Assembly: GCA_947566075.1 (NCBI GenBank) | Contig: CANOIM010000006.1 | Span: 1-64,000 of the forward strand | Length of the DNA stretch: 64,000 nt | Source of the DNA: an uncultured Eggerthellaceae bacterium | GTDB lineage: Bacteria; Actinomycetota; Coriobacteriia; Coriobacteriales; Eggerthellaceae | Reading direction: 5' to 3' | Shown: in pieces, positions 8,534-17,085 of the stretch | Layout of the letters: each line of letters begins with the position of its first letter | How positions within the stretch are numbered: position 1 is the stretch's first letter | Position numbers and translations under genes: made by a program | The notes under the pieces: generated by a model | Database searches by the model: none | What the model saw: only the letters and a program-made list of their open reading frames with translations | What the model was told of the DNA's origin: nothing

Positions 8534-9862
8534 GTGTCTGCAGTGGATCCAGGCGTATACAAAGCCGTATTGCGGGTCCGGACCGCCTACCCCTTTGATA
8601 TCGCTGGGCTCTTCATGCGGTTCTATGCTTACATGATGAGCATCGGCACCGTGACCATGCTCTCGCTCTCCGGCTATTCGTTCATGACCTCCGGTATCGT
8701 GGCTTCGGTGATCGCCTTATCCATCTTCCTGCTCTCACCCCGCGTCTCGAAGCTGGTAGATGAGCATGGGCAATCGAAGGTGATCCCGCTGGCCGCCTGC
8801 GTGGTGCTGGTGGGGCTGGCGGTGATGCTGGCGAATGTGGCGTTCCGAGGCCTTGAATGGGTGTTCTTCCCGGCGGCCCTCCTCATGGGTTGCATCCCCA
8901 ATGCTCAGGCCATCGTGCGCGCCCGGTGGACCTACCTCATCCGTACGGGGCGCATCACCGGCGAGGTGCCCTCCATCCGCACCGTCTTCTCCTACGAAGG
9001 CATCTTGGATGATATCGGCTTCATGCTGAGCCCGCCCATCTCCATAGCCCTGGCCTCTAGCATCGCTCCTGTAGCCGGACTGCTCATCGGCGGGATAGCC
9101 TTCATCGTGGGCGTGGTCATGATGACCCTGGCGAAGGCGAGCGAACCTACCGTGGGTTGGGAAGGCGAAGGAGAAGACGCCAGCAGCGGCACCTCGGCGG
9201 ATCAGGGAGAGACGGCCCATCCCAAAGGCCTTGACCATCCGAAGAGCATCATCCGCACTTCGGCGGTGGTGAGGATCATGTTCGTGTTGATGTTCCTCAC
9301 CGGGGCCATGTACGGCGTTTTCGACACCGCAGGCGTTGCCTTCGCTGAGATGCTCCACAACCCCAACATAGCTGGAACAGGCCTCATCATCGGCGGCGTG
9401 ATATCTGCCGCCATGGGTTTCTTCTTCGGCATGATCCGCTTGAATGTGGCTATGTACAAGCAGCTGACGGCCTGCGCCGTACTCTTGGGATTGGTCTACG
9501 GCGCCCAGATGCTGATCGAGAGCGAGGTGGCATTCTATCTGGTCTCTGCCTTCGCCGCCCTGACCTATGCCCCCTTCCTCATCGTCATCAACAGCGCAGT
9601 AGAGCGAGCAGTGCCAGGCCGCAGGCTCACCGAGGCCATCACCTGGGTGAATTCCGGTATGACCTGTGGCGTTGCCCTAGGACCCACGGTGGCGGGCGCC
9701 ATCATCGATCTGTTCAGTCCTCTGGTCGGGTTCGATGTGGGAGGCTTCGTCGCCCTCTCCATCCCCCTGATCACGCTGCTCTCCTTCCGCATCATCCGGC
9801 GCAACATCCGAGATGACGCCTACGAAGTGGCTGCCACTTCCCCGGCATCCTCTCGCCGCTAA
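8534..9862 (+). CDS. MFS transporter
   Basis: An inner-membrane transporter of the major facilitator superfamily, about 442 residues with roughly twelve hydrophobic segments and a charged cytoplasmic loop near residues 205-240. The substrate is unknown. GTG 8534 is chosen as start because AAGGGGTGAG lies directly upstream. An in-frame GTG at 8507 lacks such a signal. It is monocistronic and divergent from the SurA-like gene, and a terminator-like hairpin follows at 9982. Confidence 0.85.
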   Translation: MSAVDPGVYKAVLRVRTAYPFDIAGLFMRFYAYMMSIGTVTMLSLSGYSFMTSGIVASVIALSIFLLSPRVSKLVDEHGQSKVIPLAACVVLVGLAVMLANVAFRGLEWVFFPAALLMGCIPNAQAIVRARWTYLIRTGRITGEVPSIRTVFSYEGILDDIGFMLSPPISIALASSIAPVAGLLIGGIAFIVGVVMMTLAKASEPTVGWEGEGEDASSGTSADQGETAHPKGLDHPKSIIRTSAVVRIMFVLMFLTGAMYGVFDTAGVAFAEMLHNPNIAGTGLIIGGVISAAMGFFFGMIRLNVAMYKQLTACAVLLGLVYGAQMLIESEVAFYLVSAFAALTYAPFLIVINSAVERAVPGRRLTEAITWVNSGMTCGVALGPTVAGAIIDLFSPLVGFDVGGFVALSIPLITLLSFRIIRRNIRDDAYEVAATSPASSRR

Positions 9863-9981
9863 GACCCGCTCCCAGGCCCTACCACCGTTCACCGTTGATA
9901 GAAGACTATGTCAAATATCCTCTTGCATCTTATTGGATTATGTCCTATATTGAACATGGTCTGAAACACGAGAAGCAAGGC

Positions 9982-10019
9982 AGCCCGGTGCAGAGTCCCC
10001 CAACGCACCGGGCTTTCTT
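9982..10019 (+). terminator. Rho-independent terminator
   Basis: Ten-base arms, AGCCCGGTGC (9982-9991) and GCACCGGGCT (10005-10014), enclose a 13-base loop and are followed by TTCTT. It lies 119 bases after the MFS gene and 66 bases before the DUF5685 gene, so it separates the two units. Confidence 0.8.
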
Positions 10020-10084
10020 GCGTACAATGGTCCTGACCGCCCCGGGAAAGAGGGTGCACCGCCCATCCGCAAAGGAGCAAGTCT

Positions 10085-10894
10085 TTGTTCGGAATAGCCG
10101 TAGCTCGGCTGGATCAAGTGAGCTTCGCTGAGAAGGAGCGCTACCAGGCGCTCTATTGCGGGCTCTGCCGCACCCTGAAGGAACGGTATGGTCAGGTGAG
10201 CCGGGCCGTTCTGAGCTATGACCTCACCTTCTATCTGATGTTGGCGAATTCCCTGTTCGAGCCACCGGAAACGAAGGGAAGCGCAACCTGCATCACCCAC
10301 CCGACCAAGCCGATGCCCTATATCCTCTGCCGGGCCACCCCCTATGCAGCTGACCTCTCCGTGGCCCTGGCCTATCACAAATGCCTCGATGACATCCAAG
10401 ACGATGGCTCGCTCACTGCCCGCGCTGCCCAGCTGGCCCTGAGCGGCTCCTACGCCACGGCCCAGAAGCGCATCCCGAAGGAGTGCGAGGCCCTGGAAGC
10501 AGCCATGGCCCGCATCCGCCAGATAGAAGCAGACCCCGGCTCGGGTCCTGATGATGGCGCGAATGCGTTCGGTCTCCTCTTAGGCAGCCTCTTCGCCCAC
10601 GATGGGGGGTTCTGGGCGCCCGCCCTCAACCGCCTGGGGGCTAGCCTCGGCCGCCTCATCTATCTGATGGATGCCGCAGTCGATCTTCCCGAAGATGAGA
10701 AGCGGGGCTCCTACAACCCCTTCGCCTCCTCCGGCCTCACCCCTGATGACCTGCGCATCCTGCTGGGATCAGTGGCGGCTGATGCGGCCGAGGCCTTCGA
10801 AGCGCTGCCCCTGGAACGTGACGTGCATCTGATGAGCAGCGTGCTCTACGGAGGCATCTGGCAGAGCTTCAATAGGGTATACTCTGACGCTTGA
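10085..10894 (+). CDS. DUF5685 family protein
   Basis: A 269-residue protein of a family of unknown function, recognised by its MFG start and the CGLCRTLKERYG segment followed by LSYDLTFYLML. The middle part has AYHKCLDDIQDDGS, which resembles an acidic helix of isoprenoid-synthase-like folds, and YLMDAAVDLPEDEKRGSYNP near the C-terminus. The start is a TTG at 10085 with a strong AAAGGAGC signal 7 bases upstream. It is followed 28 bases later by a DnaJ-domain gene. DUF5685 and J-domain genes are neighbours in other Gram-positive genomes too, which suggests a joint role. Confidence 0.75.
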   Translation: MFGIAVARLDQVSFAEKERYQALYCGLCRTLKERYGQVSRAVLSYDLTFYLMLANSLFEPPETKGSATCITHPTKPMPYILCRATPYAADLSVALAYHKCLDDIQDDGSLTARAAQLALSGSYATAQKRIPKECEALEAAMARIRQIEADPGSGPDDGANAFGLLLGSLFAHDGGFWAPALNRLGASLGRLIYLMDAAVDLPEDEKRGSYNPFASSGLTPDDLRILLGSVAADAAEAFEALPLERDVHLMSSVLYGGIWQSFNRVYSDA

Positions 10895-10922
10895 GCCGTT
10901 CGCCACCCCGGCTGAGAAGACC

Positions 10923-11696
10923 ATGATAGAAGATCCCTACGACATACTCGGAATCCCTCATAGCGCCTCAGCGGAAGAGGTCAAGCGCGCCTATCGGAAG
11001 AAGGCGCGCGAGAACCACCCTGACCTGAACCCCGATGATCCCCAGGCTGAAGAGCGGATGAACCAGGTCAACGAAGCCTACGACCGCATCACGAACCCAC
11101 AGAAGTACGCTGCCTCCGATGCCCGCCGCCGCGGCTGGGGCGCTCCCTATGCACCGGGCCAGGCAGGCTACGGCCAACCGGGGAGCGGCCCGGGAGGAAG
11201 CCCCACCGGAAGCGCCGGGCCCTACGTGTGGACCACCATCGATTTCGATGACCTCTTCGGCGGTGCCTGGGCCACTCCTCCGGGCACCATCCACCCTGAG
11301 CCCGCAGCCACGGACTCAGAGGTCCTGCGTCAGGCCATCCGCTGCATCAACGCCGGAAGCTATCAGGCCGCCCTGGCAACCCTGCAGCAGGTCCCCACTG
11401 ACCAGCGCACAGCCCGGTGGCAGTATCTGTTCTCTCTGGCGAACCGCGGTGCAGGGAACCAGGCTGCCGCCTATGAGGCGGTCCGGCGCGCGCGGCAGAT
11501 GGACCCGGGAAATGCTGACTACGCCCACCTGGAGAGCCTCTTCGCCCAGCGAGGGCGCACCTACACCCAGCAAGGCCAGCAGAAGGGGTTCTCCTCCTTC
11601 ACCGTTGACCCAAATTGGATCTGCTGTTGCGTCTGCTTCGGCCCGGCCTGCTGTTCGTCCCTCTCCCGCTTCTTCCTCTACGGCCTTCCCTGCTAG
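10923..11696 (+). CDS. J-domain (DnaJ-like) protein with TPR-like middle and Cys-rich tail
   Basis: A Hsp70 co-chaperone-like protein of 257 residues. Residues 1-65 form a J domain (DPYDILGIPHSASAEEVKRA) with the HPD motif in ENHPDLNPDD. A Gly/Pro-rich linker follows, then a helical stretch at about 140-215 that resembles TPR repeats. The last 26 residues carry seven cysteines and a hydrophobic end, which could be a metal site or a membrane tail. DnaJ's own zinc-finger and substrate domains are absent, so it is not DnaJ itself. It probably forms an operon with the DUF5685 gene. It ends 4 bases from the convergent metA. Confidence 0.85.
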   Translation: MIEDPYDILGIPHSASAEEVKRAYRKKARENHPDLNPDDPQAEERMNQVNEAYDRITNPQKYAASDARRRGWGAPYAPGQAGYGQPGSGPGGSPTGSAGPYVWTTIDFDDLFGGAWATPPGTIHPEPAATDSEVLRQAIRCINAGSYQAALATLQQVPTDQRTARWQYLFSLANRGAGNQAAAYEAVRRARQMDPGNADYAHLESLFAQRGRTYTQQGQQKGFSSFTVDPNWICCCVCFGPACCSSLSRFFLYGLPC

Positions 11697-11700
11697 GGCC

Positions 11701-12624
11701 TCAAGCGCACCCAGCTTCGGCGATGTTATAGGGTGTGGTCTGGTAGACGTAGTAATTGAGCCAATTGGTATAGAGCAGCTGAGCGTGGGCGCGCCAGGCA
11801 TCCACGGGCACCTGAGCCGGATCATCATCGGGAAAGTAATTGACCGGCACCGCCGGGTCCATCCCCCGGGCTTGGTCGCGCTCGTATTCCGCTGCCAGGG
11901 TGCCTCGGTCGTATTCCGGATGACCGAACACGAAGAAATGGCGGCTATCCACGCTCTTCGCGATGTAGACGCCCGCATCCTTCGAGGTGGCCACCAGCTC
12001 CAACGCCGGATGAGCCTCGATATCCTCAGCCAAGACGCTGGTGTAGCGGGAATGGGGCGCCCAGAACCTATCATCGAAGCCGCGCATCAGCGGCGAGAAC
12101 CGCTTCACCACGGAATGCTCGTAGACCCCGGAGAGCTTCTGGGGCAGCTCATGCTTGCTTATGCCGTAATGATGATAGATGCCCGCTTGAGCCCCCCAGC
12201 AGATGTGCAGCGTGGAATGCACGTTGCGCCAAGACCAATCCATGATCTCCTGCAGCTCATCCCAATAGTCCACGGATTCGAAATCTAACAGCTCCACCGG
12301 AGCTCCCGTGATGATCATCCCATCGAAGTGCTCATGGCGCACCTCATCAAAGGTGCGGTAGAACGCCTCTAGATGCTCAGCCGCCACGTTCTTCGCCTCA
12401 TGGCTAGCGATCTGGAGCAGCTCCACTTCCACCTGCAAAGGGGTATTGGACAGCTTTCGCAGGATCTGGGTCTCCGTGGCTATCTTGGTGGGCATGAGGT
12501 TCAGCAGCAGCACGCGCAAAGGGCGGATGTCCTGATGCATGGCGCGATGCTCTGTCATGACGAAGATGTTCTCGGCCTCTAGGGCAGCCGTGGCAGGGAG
12601 CGAATCGGGTATGCGGATGGGCAT
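11701..12624 (-). CDS. metAA: Homoserine O-acetyltransferase (MetA type)
   Basis: Acylates homoserine in the first committed step of methionine synthesis. At 307 residues it has the normal MetA length. The catalytic cysteine is Cys142 in HICWGAQAG and the catalytic His/Glu pair is in FGHPEYDRG. Residue 111 is Glu, in GAPVELL. In characterised MetA enzymes Glu here goes with acetyl-CoA, whereas Gly as in E. coli goes with succinyl-CoA, so acetyl transfer is inferred. It is the last gene of the long aro run, starting 4 bases after the peptidase stop. No SAM riboswitch leader is possible at that spacing. Confidence 0.93.
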   Translation of the reverse strand: MPIRIPDSLPATAALEAENIFVMTEHRAMHQDIRPLRVLLLNLMPTKIATETQILRKLSNTPLQVEVELLQIASHEAKNVAAEHLEAFYRTFDEVRHEHFDGMIITGAPVELLDFESVDYWDELQEIMDWSWRNVHSTLHICWGAQAGIYHHYGISKHELPQKLSGVYEHSVVKRFSPLMRGFDDRFWAPHSRYTSVLAEDIEAHPALELVATSKDAGVYIAKSVDSRHFFVFGHPEYDRGTLAAEYERDQARGMDPAVPVNYFPDDDPAQVPVDAWRAHAQLLYTNWLNYYVYQTTPYNIAEAGCA

Positions 12625-12628
12625 GGCC

Positions 12629-13741
12629 TTAGATCACCACGAGCTCATGGGTGGAGACGGTGAACCGCCGGAAGCCCTCAGGGCCTATCACGCCCAGATC
12701 CTCTAGACGCATGCCGAACCGCCCGGGCAGATAGATGCCCGGCTCCACGGTGACCACATTGCCCACTTCCAGGGGCTCTTCGTTGCGCGGCGAGAGCACC
12801 GGTTCCTCATGGATCTCAAGGCCCACGCCATGGCCTAGCCCATGACCCATGCGCCCACCAAAGCCACCCTCGTCCAACACGGCCAACGCCAGCTCGTGAG
12901 CCTCTTTGCCGGTCATGCCCGGACGCAGCGCAGCCTCCACCGCCTCATTGGCCGCCCGCAGCACCTCCCATGCCGCCCGCATCTCACCCGTTGGCTCGCC
13001 CACGAAGACCGTGCGCGTCATATCCGAGCAGTAGCCATCCACCTTGGCACCGAAGTCCATGACCACAGCGTCACCCGGCTCCAAGCGGCGGTTGCTCACC
13101 ACGGCATGGGGCGAAGCGCCATGGGGACCGCTGGCCACGATGGTGGGGAAGGCCAGCGCCTCAGCCCCCTGGGAGAGCATCCAGAAATCCAGTTCCAGCT
13201 GCACCTCCCGTTCTGTCATGCCCGCTTCCATGAACGAGATGATATGAGCGAAAGCGGCGTCGGTCACAGCCTGGGCTGCCTCCATGCAGCAGGTCTCTCC
13301 TGCATCCTTCCGAGCCCTGAGCCCCAGCACGAACCCCTTCGTCTCAGCGAAGACGCTGCTGCCCGCGAAGACCGTCTCCAACCCACGATACTCCGCCAAT
13401 GAGATGGTGTCTTCTAGGCCCAACAGCCCGTCCCCACCTTCAGGGACAGCCTCTCTCCACTGCTTCGCAGCCCACTCTGAGAAGCCCATCGCCTCCGCAT
13501 CCACCTGGATGGGAGTGCCCTCAGCCACCCTTTCGCAGGCTGTGCTGTAGCGGGAATCCGTATGGAGCCAGAGCTTCTCACCCTTCGCAGGCACCAAGAG
13601 CCCGTGGGCCCTCTCCTCGTCGAAGACCCCTTCGAAACCGCACGCCCACTGGATGTTCGCCGTATCCCGCACGTACAGGGCCGCCAGCCCCTCCTGCTGA
13701 AGACGCTCTTGGATCCGGTGGATCCTCTGCTGCTGGAACAC
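12629..13741 (-). CDS. M24 family Xaa-Pro peptidase
   Basis: A cytosolic metallopeptidase of the aminopeptidase P/prolidase type, 370 residues. It has an N-terminal creatinase-like domain (1-130) and a C-terminal pita-bread domain with the dimetal ligands in VVMDFGAKVDGYCSDMTRT, GHGLGHGVGLEIHE and TVEPGIYLPG. The start is a GTG at 13741 with a clear GGAGGGG signal, overlapping the aroQ stop region. In many bacteria this gene in the aro cluster is followed by efp; here metA follows instead. Confidence 0.92.
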   Translation of the reverse strand: MFQQQRIHRIQERLQQEGLAALYVRDTANIQWACGFEGVFDEERAHGLLVPAKGEKLWLHTDSRYSTACERVAEGTPIQVDAEAMGFSEWAAKQWREAVPEGGDGLLGLEDTISLAEYRGLETVFAGSSVFAETKGFVLGLRARKDAGETCCMEAAQAVTDAAFAHIISFMEAGMTEREVQLELDFWMLSQGAEALAFPTIVASGPHGASPHAVVSNRRLEPGDAVVMDFGAKVDGYCSDMTRTVFVGEPTGEMRAAWEVLRAANEAVEAALRPGMTGKEAHELALAVLDEGGFGGRMGHGLGHGVGLEIHEEPVLSPRNEEPLEVGNVVTVEPGIYLPGRFGMRLEDLGVIGPEGFRRFTVSTHELVVI

Positions 13742-13747
13742 GGGCGC

Positions 13748-14176
13748 TCACCCCTCCACGAGAAGATCCAGGGCGTCCAGATAGCCCTGCTTCCCCCGGC
13801 CAGAGATCTTGGCCTTCACCACGCCGTCGAAGACGGAGATGGCGCGGAATGGCTCCCGCGCATCAACGTCAGAGAGGTGCACCTCCACCACGGGCGGTGT
13901 GATGGCGGCCACCGCATCCCTGAGCGCGTAGGAGTAGTGGGTATGGGCCCCCGGATTGTAGATGATGCCATCGAAAGTGCCGTGGGCCTCGTGCAGCTTA
14001 TCCACCAGAGCCCCCTCATGGTTGGACTGGAAGCACTCCACCTCTACGCCCCGCTCACGGCCGTAGGCCACCACCAGCTCCTCGATGGCAGCCAGCGTGT
14101 CATGGCCGTAGATGCCCGGTTCGCGAATGCCCAGCATGTTCAGATTCGGGCCATTCATCAACAATAGCTTCATCAT
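13748..14176 (-). CDS. aroQ: Type II 3-dehydroquinate dehydratase
   Basis: Converts 3-dehydroquinate to 3-dehydroshikimate in the shikimate pathway. About 142 residues, a typical dodecameric type II enzyme. Motifs are LMNGPNLNMLG (catalytic Asn/Tyr region with EPGIYG), IYNPGAHTHYSYAL and VEVHLSDVDARE. The start is ATG 14176 or the adjacent ATG 14173; both follow AGAGG. An upstream TTG in the aroB overlap is less likely. It is translationally coupled to aroB. Confidence 0.95.
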   Translation of the reverse strand: MMKLLLMNGPNLNMLGIREPGIYGHDTLAAIEELVVAYGRERGVEVECFQSNHEGALVDKLHEAHGTFDGIIYNPGAHTHYSYALRDAVAAITPPVVEVHLSDVDAREPFRAISVFDGVVKAKISGRGKQGYLDALDLLVEG

Positions 14177-14184
14177 GGTACCTC

Positions 14185-15288
14185 TCAAGCGTAATAGGCT
14201 TCCAGTGCTTCCAGCAACGTCTCATCGTCTACGCTGACAAGCTCCCAAGCCCCTATGTCCCGGATGCAGACGAACCGTACACCCGTCCCTCGGGCCTTCT
14301 TGTCATGCTTCATGGCAGTCAGGATATCCCGGGCATCGGCCTTCCAGCCCAAAGGCGGAAGCCCCAGCTCATCCAGCAGCGCGCCCTGAGCCTCAACTAA
14401 GTCCGGTTCGCACCCTACGAGCCCCTGGGAGAGGAAGGCAGCGAACCGCATCCCCTCGGCCACGGCAGCCCCATGGGAATAGGTGCCATAGCCTGCCAAG
14501 GCCTCAATGGCGTGGGCCAGCGTGTGGCCGTAGTTCAGGCATTCGCGCACACCGCAGGATTCCGTCTTGTCCTGGGCCACCACCCCTGCCTTGAAGACGA
14601 TGCAGCGCTTGATGAGCTCAGCCACCAGCTCCTCTTCCCGCCCAAAGATAGCGGAGGCGTTCTCTACCATCCAGAAGAAGAAATCATCGGAGCTGATGAC
14701 GGAAGACTTAGCCGCCTCGGCCAACCCGCAGGTCCATTCGCGCTCATCCAACGTGGACAAGGTGGCAATGTCTGCGCAGACCTGGACTGGCTGGCAGAAG
14801 GTGCCCACCAGGTTCTTGCCTGCTTCCAGGTTCACCGCAGTCTTGCCGCCTACGGAAGAATCCACCATGGAAAGCAGCGTGGTGGGTACCTGGACCACGC
14901 TGATCCCGCGCATGAACGTAGACCCGACGAACCCCGTCAGGTCTCCCACCACACCGCCCCCCAGGGCGATGACGGCGCAATCCCGGGTGAGCCCAAGGGC
15001 CGCCATGGCATCCCATACCTCTGCGGCCACCTCTACGGATTTCGCCCCTTCGCCTGCGGGCACCACCAAGCTGGAGGCAGTGAGGCCAGCGTTAGCCAGG
15101 CTGTCCATGGCCCGGCCCAGGTAGAGCCGCTCTACGTTCGCATCCGTGATGACCAAGAGCTGTGGGCTCTTCGCCAGCCCCGGCACACGCCGAAGGGCGC
15201 TTCCCAGCTCATCCAGGCTCCCGCTTCCGATGCGGACGTCATAGTCTGGCTCTCCTGGTATGGAGACGACCACTCTCATTGCTTGCAT
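14185..15288 (-). CDS. aroB: 3-dehydroquinate synthase
   Basis: Cyclises DAHP to 3-dehydroquinate, using NAD and a metal. At 367 residues it has the normal length. NAD-binding is shown by ALGGGVVGDLTGFVGSTFMRG, the substrate/metal region by VPTTLLSMVDSSVGGKTAVN, and the metal ligands by LNYGHTLAHAIE and YSHGAAVAEGM. It overlaps aroK at its start by 13 bases, which indicates tight coupling. Confidence 0.96.
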   Translation of the reverse strand: MQAMRVVVSIPGEPDYDVRIGSGSLDELGSALRRVPGLAKSPQLLVITDANVERLYLGRAMDSLANAGLTASSLVVPAGEGAKSVEVAAEVWDAMAALGLTRDCAVIALGGGVVGDLTGFVGSTFMRGISVVQVPTTLLSMVDSSVGGKTAVNLEAGKNLVGTFCQPVQVCADIATLSTLDEREWTCGLAEAAKSSVISSDDFFFWMVENASAIFGREEELVAELIKRCIVFKAGVVAQDKTESCGVRECLNYGHTLAHAIEALAGYGTYSHGAAVAEGMRFAAFLSQGLVGCEPDLVEAQGALLDELGLPPLGWKADARDILTAMKHDKKARGTGVRFVCIRDIGAWELVSVDDETLLEALEAYYA

Positions 15289-15845
15289 AGCACACCTTCC
15301 CGTATCAACAGATCACGCACCTCACAAGTGATGCGGAAGACATCCTTGCCCCGCGTGTCCACCACCGCTGCCGCCGCCTCTTGATAGAGAGGGCGCCGCC
15401 GGTGGCAGAGCTGGCGTGCCGCCTCCACATCTTGGAAGAGCGGACGGGTGGATTTGTCAGAGATGCGCTGGGCGGCCTCATCGGCATCCACATCCAACAG
15501 CACGGTGTACCCCAGCTCTTGAAGGGCTTGACGAGCTTCGGGGGTGGTGATCACGCCTCCTCCGCAGGAGACCAGCATAGGGGATGCGAACGCCGCCACC
15601 TCCCGCAAGGCGTGGGCCTCCATCTTCCGGAACGCTTCTTCGCCCTCTTCGGCGAACACGTCACGGATGCGCTTGTCCGAGGCCCTCTCTATATAGGTAT
15701 CCAGATCCAACGAAGACACATGGCACAAGCGCGCCAGGCGCCGGGCCACGGTGGATTTCCCGGCCCCCATGAACCCGATGAAGAACACCGGGCGCTCAAG
15801 CTGGAACCGCGGACGCTCTGAAGGCTGCTTCGCTGGATGAGCCAC
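15276..15845 (-). CDS. aroK: Shikimate kinase
   Basis: Phosphorylates shikimate at the 3-hydroxyl. About 189 residues, with an extra 20 or so residues before the usual beginning. Walker A is FMGAGKSTV, the shikimate-binding DxD-type motif is SLDLDTYIER, and the substrate glycine motif is SCGGGVI. GTG 15845 fits the upstream AGAGG better than GTG 15854, which would be only one base from it; both are possible. It lies between aroC and aroB in one operon. Confidence 0.95.
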   Translation of the reverse strand: MAHPAKQPSERPRFQLERPVFFIGFMGAGKSTVARRLARLCHVSSLDLDTYIERASDKRIRDVFAEEGEEAFRKMEAHALREVAAFASPMLVSCGGGVITTPEARQALQELGYTVLLDVDADEAAQRISDKSTRPLFQDVEAARQLCHRRRPLYQEAAAAVVDTRGKDVFRITCEVRDLLIREGVLCKQ

Positions 15846-15857
15846 CCTTGCCACCCT

Positions 15858-17015
15858 CTAGCGCGCCATGGTGGCCAAGCGTTGCTCATAGTGGCTGAGG
15901 TTCGCCTTGAGGTCAGCCATGCAGGTGTTGCCGAAGGCCTCTATGTAGGCATTGGCCAGCACGAGCGCCACCTCGGCCTCCGCCACCACCGCCGCCGCAG
16001 GGACCGCGCACACGTCACTGCGCTCCCGAGAGGCCTCTTCCGCTTCCAGTGTATCCAGGTTGACGGTGGAAAGCGGGTTCATCAGCGTAGGGATGGGCTT
16101 CATGGCAGCCTCTATCACCAAGGGCATCCCGGTGGTCATGCCCCCTTCCAAGCCTCCCGCATTGTTGGAAGCGCGCGTGAAGGTGCTGCCCTCTAGCCGG
16201 ATGCCGTCGTGGACCTCAGAGCCTAGGCGCTCGGCTGCTTCGAAGCCCAGGCCGAACCCCACGCCCTTGATGGCAGGGATGGAGAAGACGGCGCTTCCCA
16301 GCTTCGCCGTCAGGCGCTCCGGGCCCGCCGTGTAGGTGCCCAGCCCCGGCACCAACCCGCAGGCTACCACCCGGAAGGTGCCCCCTAGGCTCTCCCCTGC
16401 CCGCTTCGCTTCGTCTATGGCTGCGCACATGCGCTCAGATGCCTGAGCATCAGGGCAGCGGACTGCGGAGAATTCCACCTCCACCGGCTCATAGACCGTC
16501 TGGCCCTCATCTTCCATCCGAACACCGCCGATGGAAGTGACATAGCTCATGACTTCTACCCCCAACGCAGCCAGGAATTCCTTGGCCACACCCCCGGCTG
16601 CCACCCGCGCGGCCGTTTCCCGGGCGCTGGCCCGCTCAAGGATATTGCGGCAGTCATCCGTATTCGTGCGCAGCACGCCCACCAGATCCGCATGACCGGG
16701 CCGAGGGGTGACCTCGCGCACCAGACCTGCGGGAGCGGTGCCGAAGGCGGCCATGCGCTCAGTCCAGTTCTCCCAGTCCCGGTTGCGCACGGTGATGGCA
16801 ATGGGCGCCCCGGTGCTCACGCCGAAGCGCACACCCGAGGTGATCTGAGCCTGGTCGGCCTCGATGGTCTGACGGCCACCCCGGCCATAGCCCGACTGAC
16901 GGCGGCGCAGGTCAGAATCTATGTTCGCCAGGCTGATGGGAAGCCCCGCAGGCACCCCGCTCACGATGGTGGTGAGGCAGGGCCCGTGGCTCTCCCCGGC
17001 TGTGATGTATTCCAT
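15858..17015 (-). CDS. aroC: Chorismate synthase
   Basis: Makes chorismate from EPSP using reduced FMN; the end of the common aromatic pathway. At 385 residues it is full length. Signatures are GESHGPCLT near the N-terminus, RRRQSGYGRGGRQ, RASARETAARVAAGGVAKE and the C-terminal SNNAGGLEGGMTTG. The stop lies 4-12 bases before the aroK start. The gene for EPSP synthase (aroA) is not in this window. Confidence 0.97.
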   Translation of the reverse strand: MEYITAGESHGPCLTTIVSGVPAGLPISLANIDSDLRRRQSGYGRGGRQTIEADQAQITSGVRFGVSTGAPIAITVRNRDWENWTERMAAFGTAPAGLVREVTPRPGHADLVGVLRTNTDDCRNILERASARETAARVAAGGVAKEFLAALGVEVMSYVTSIGGVRMEDEGQTVYEPVEVEFSAVRCPDAQASERMCAAIDEAKRAGESLGGTFRVVACGLVPGLGTYTAGPERLTAKLGSAVFSIPAIKGVGFGLGFEAAERLGSEVHDGIRLEGSTFTRASNNAGGLEGGMTTGMPLVIEAAMKPIPTLMNPLSTVNLDTLEAEEASRERSDVCAVPAAAVVAEAEVALVLANAYIEAFGNTCMADLKANLSHYEQRLATMAR

Positions 17016-17085
17016 GGGTCTTCCTTAGGGTTCAAAGCTTGGAAAGCACAAGGATATCAGAACGGCGAAAGGCCCTGGCCCCTTT

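Noticed and set aside
9895..10131. 78-codon frame before the DUF5685 gene
   Set aside because: It contains the terminator hairpin at 9982-10019 and lacks a ribosome binding site.
12600..12640. SAM riboswitch in front of metA
   Set aside because: Only four bases separate metA from the upstream gene, so there is no room for a leader.
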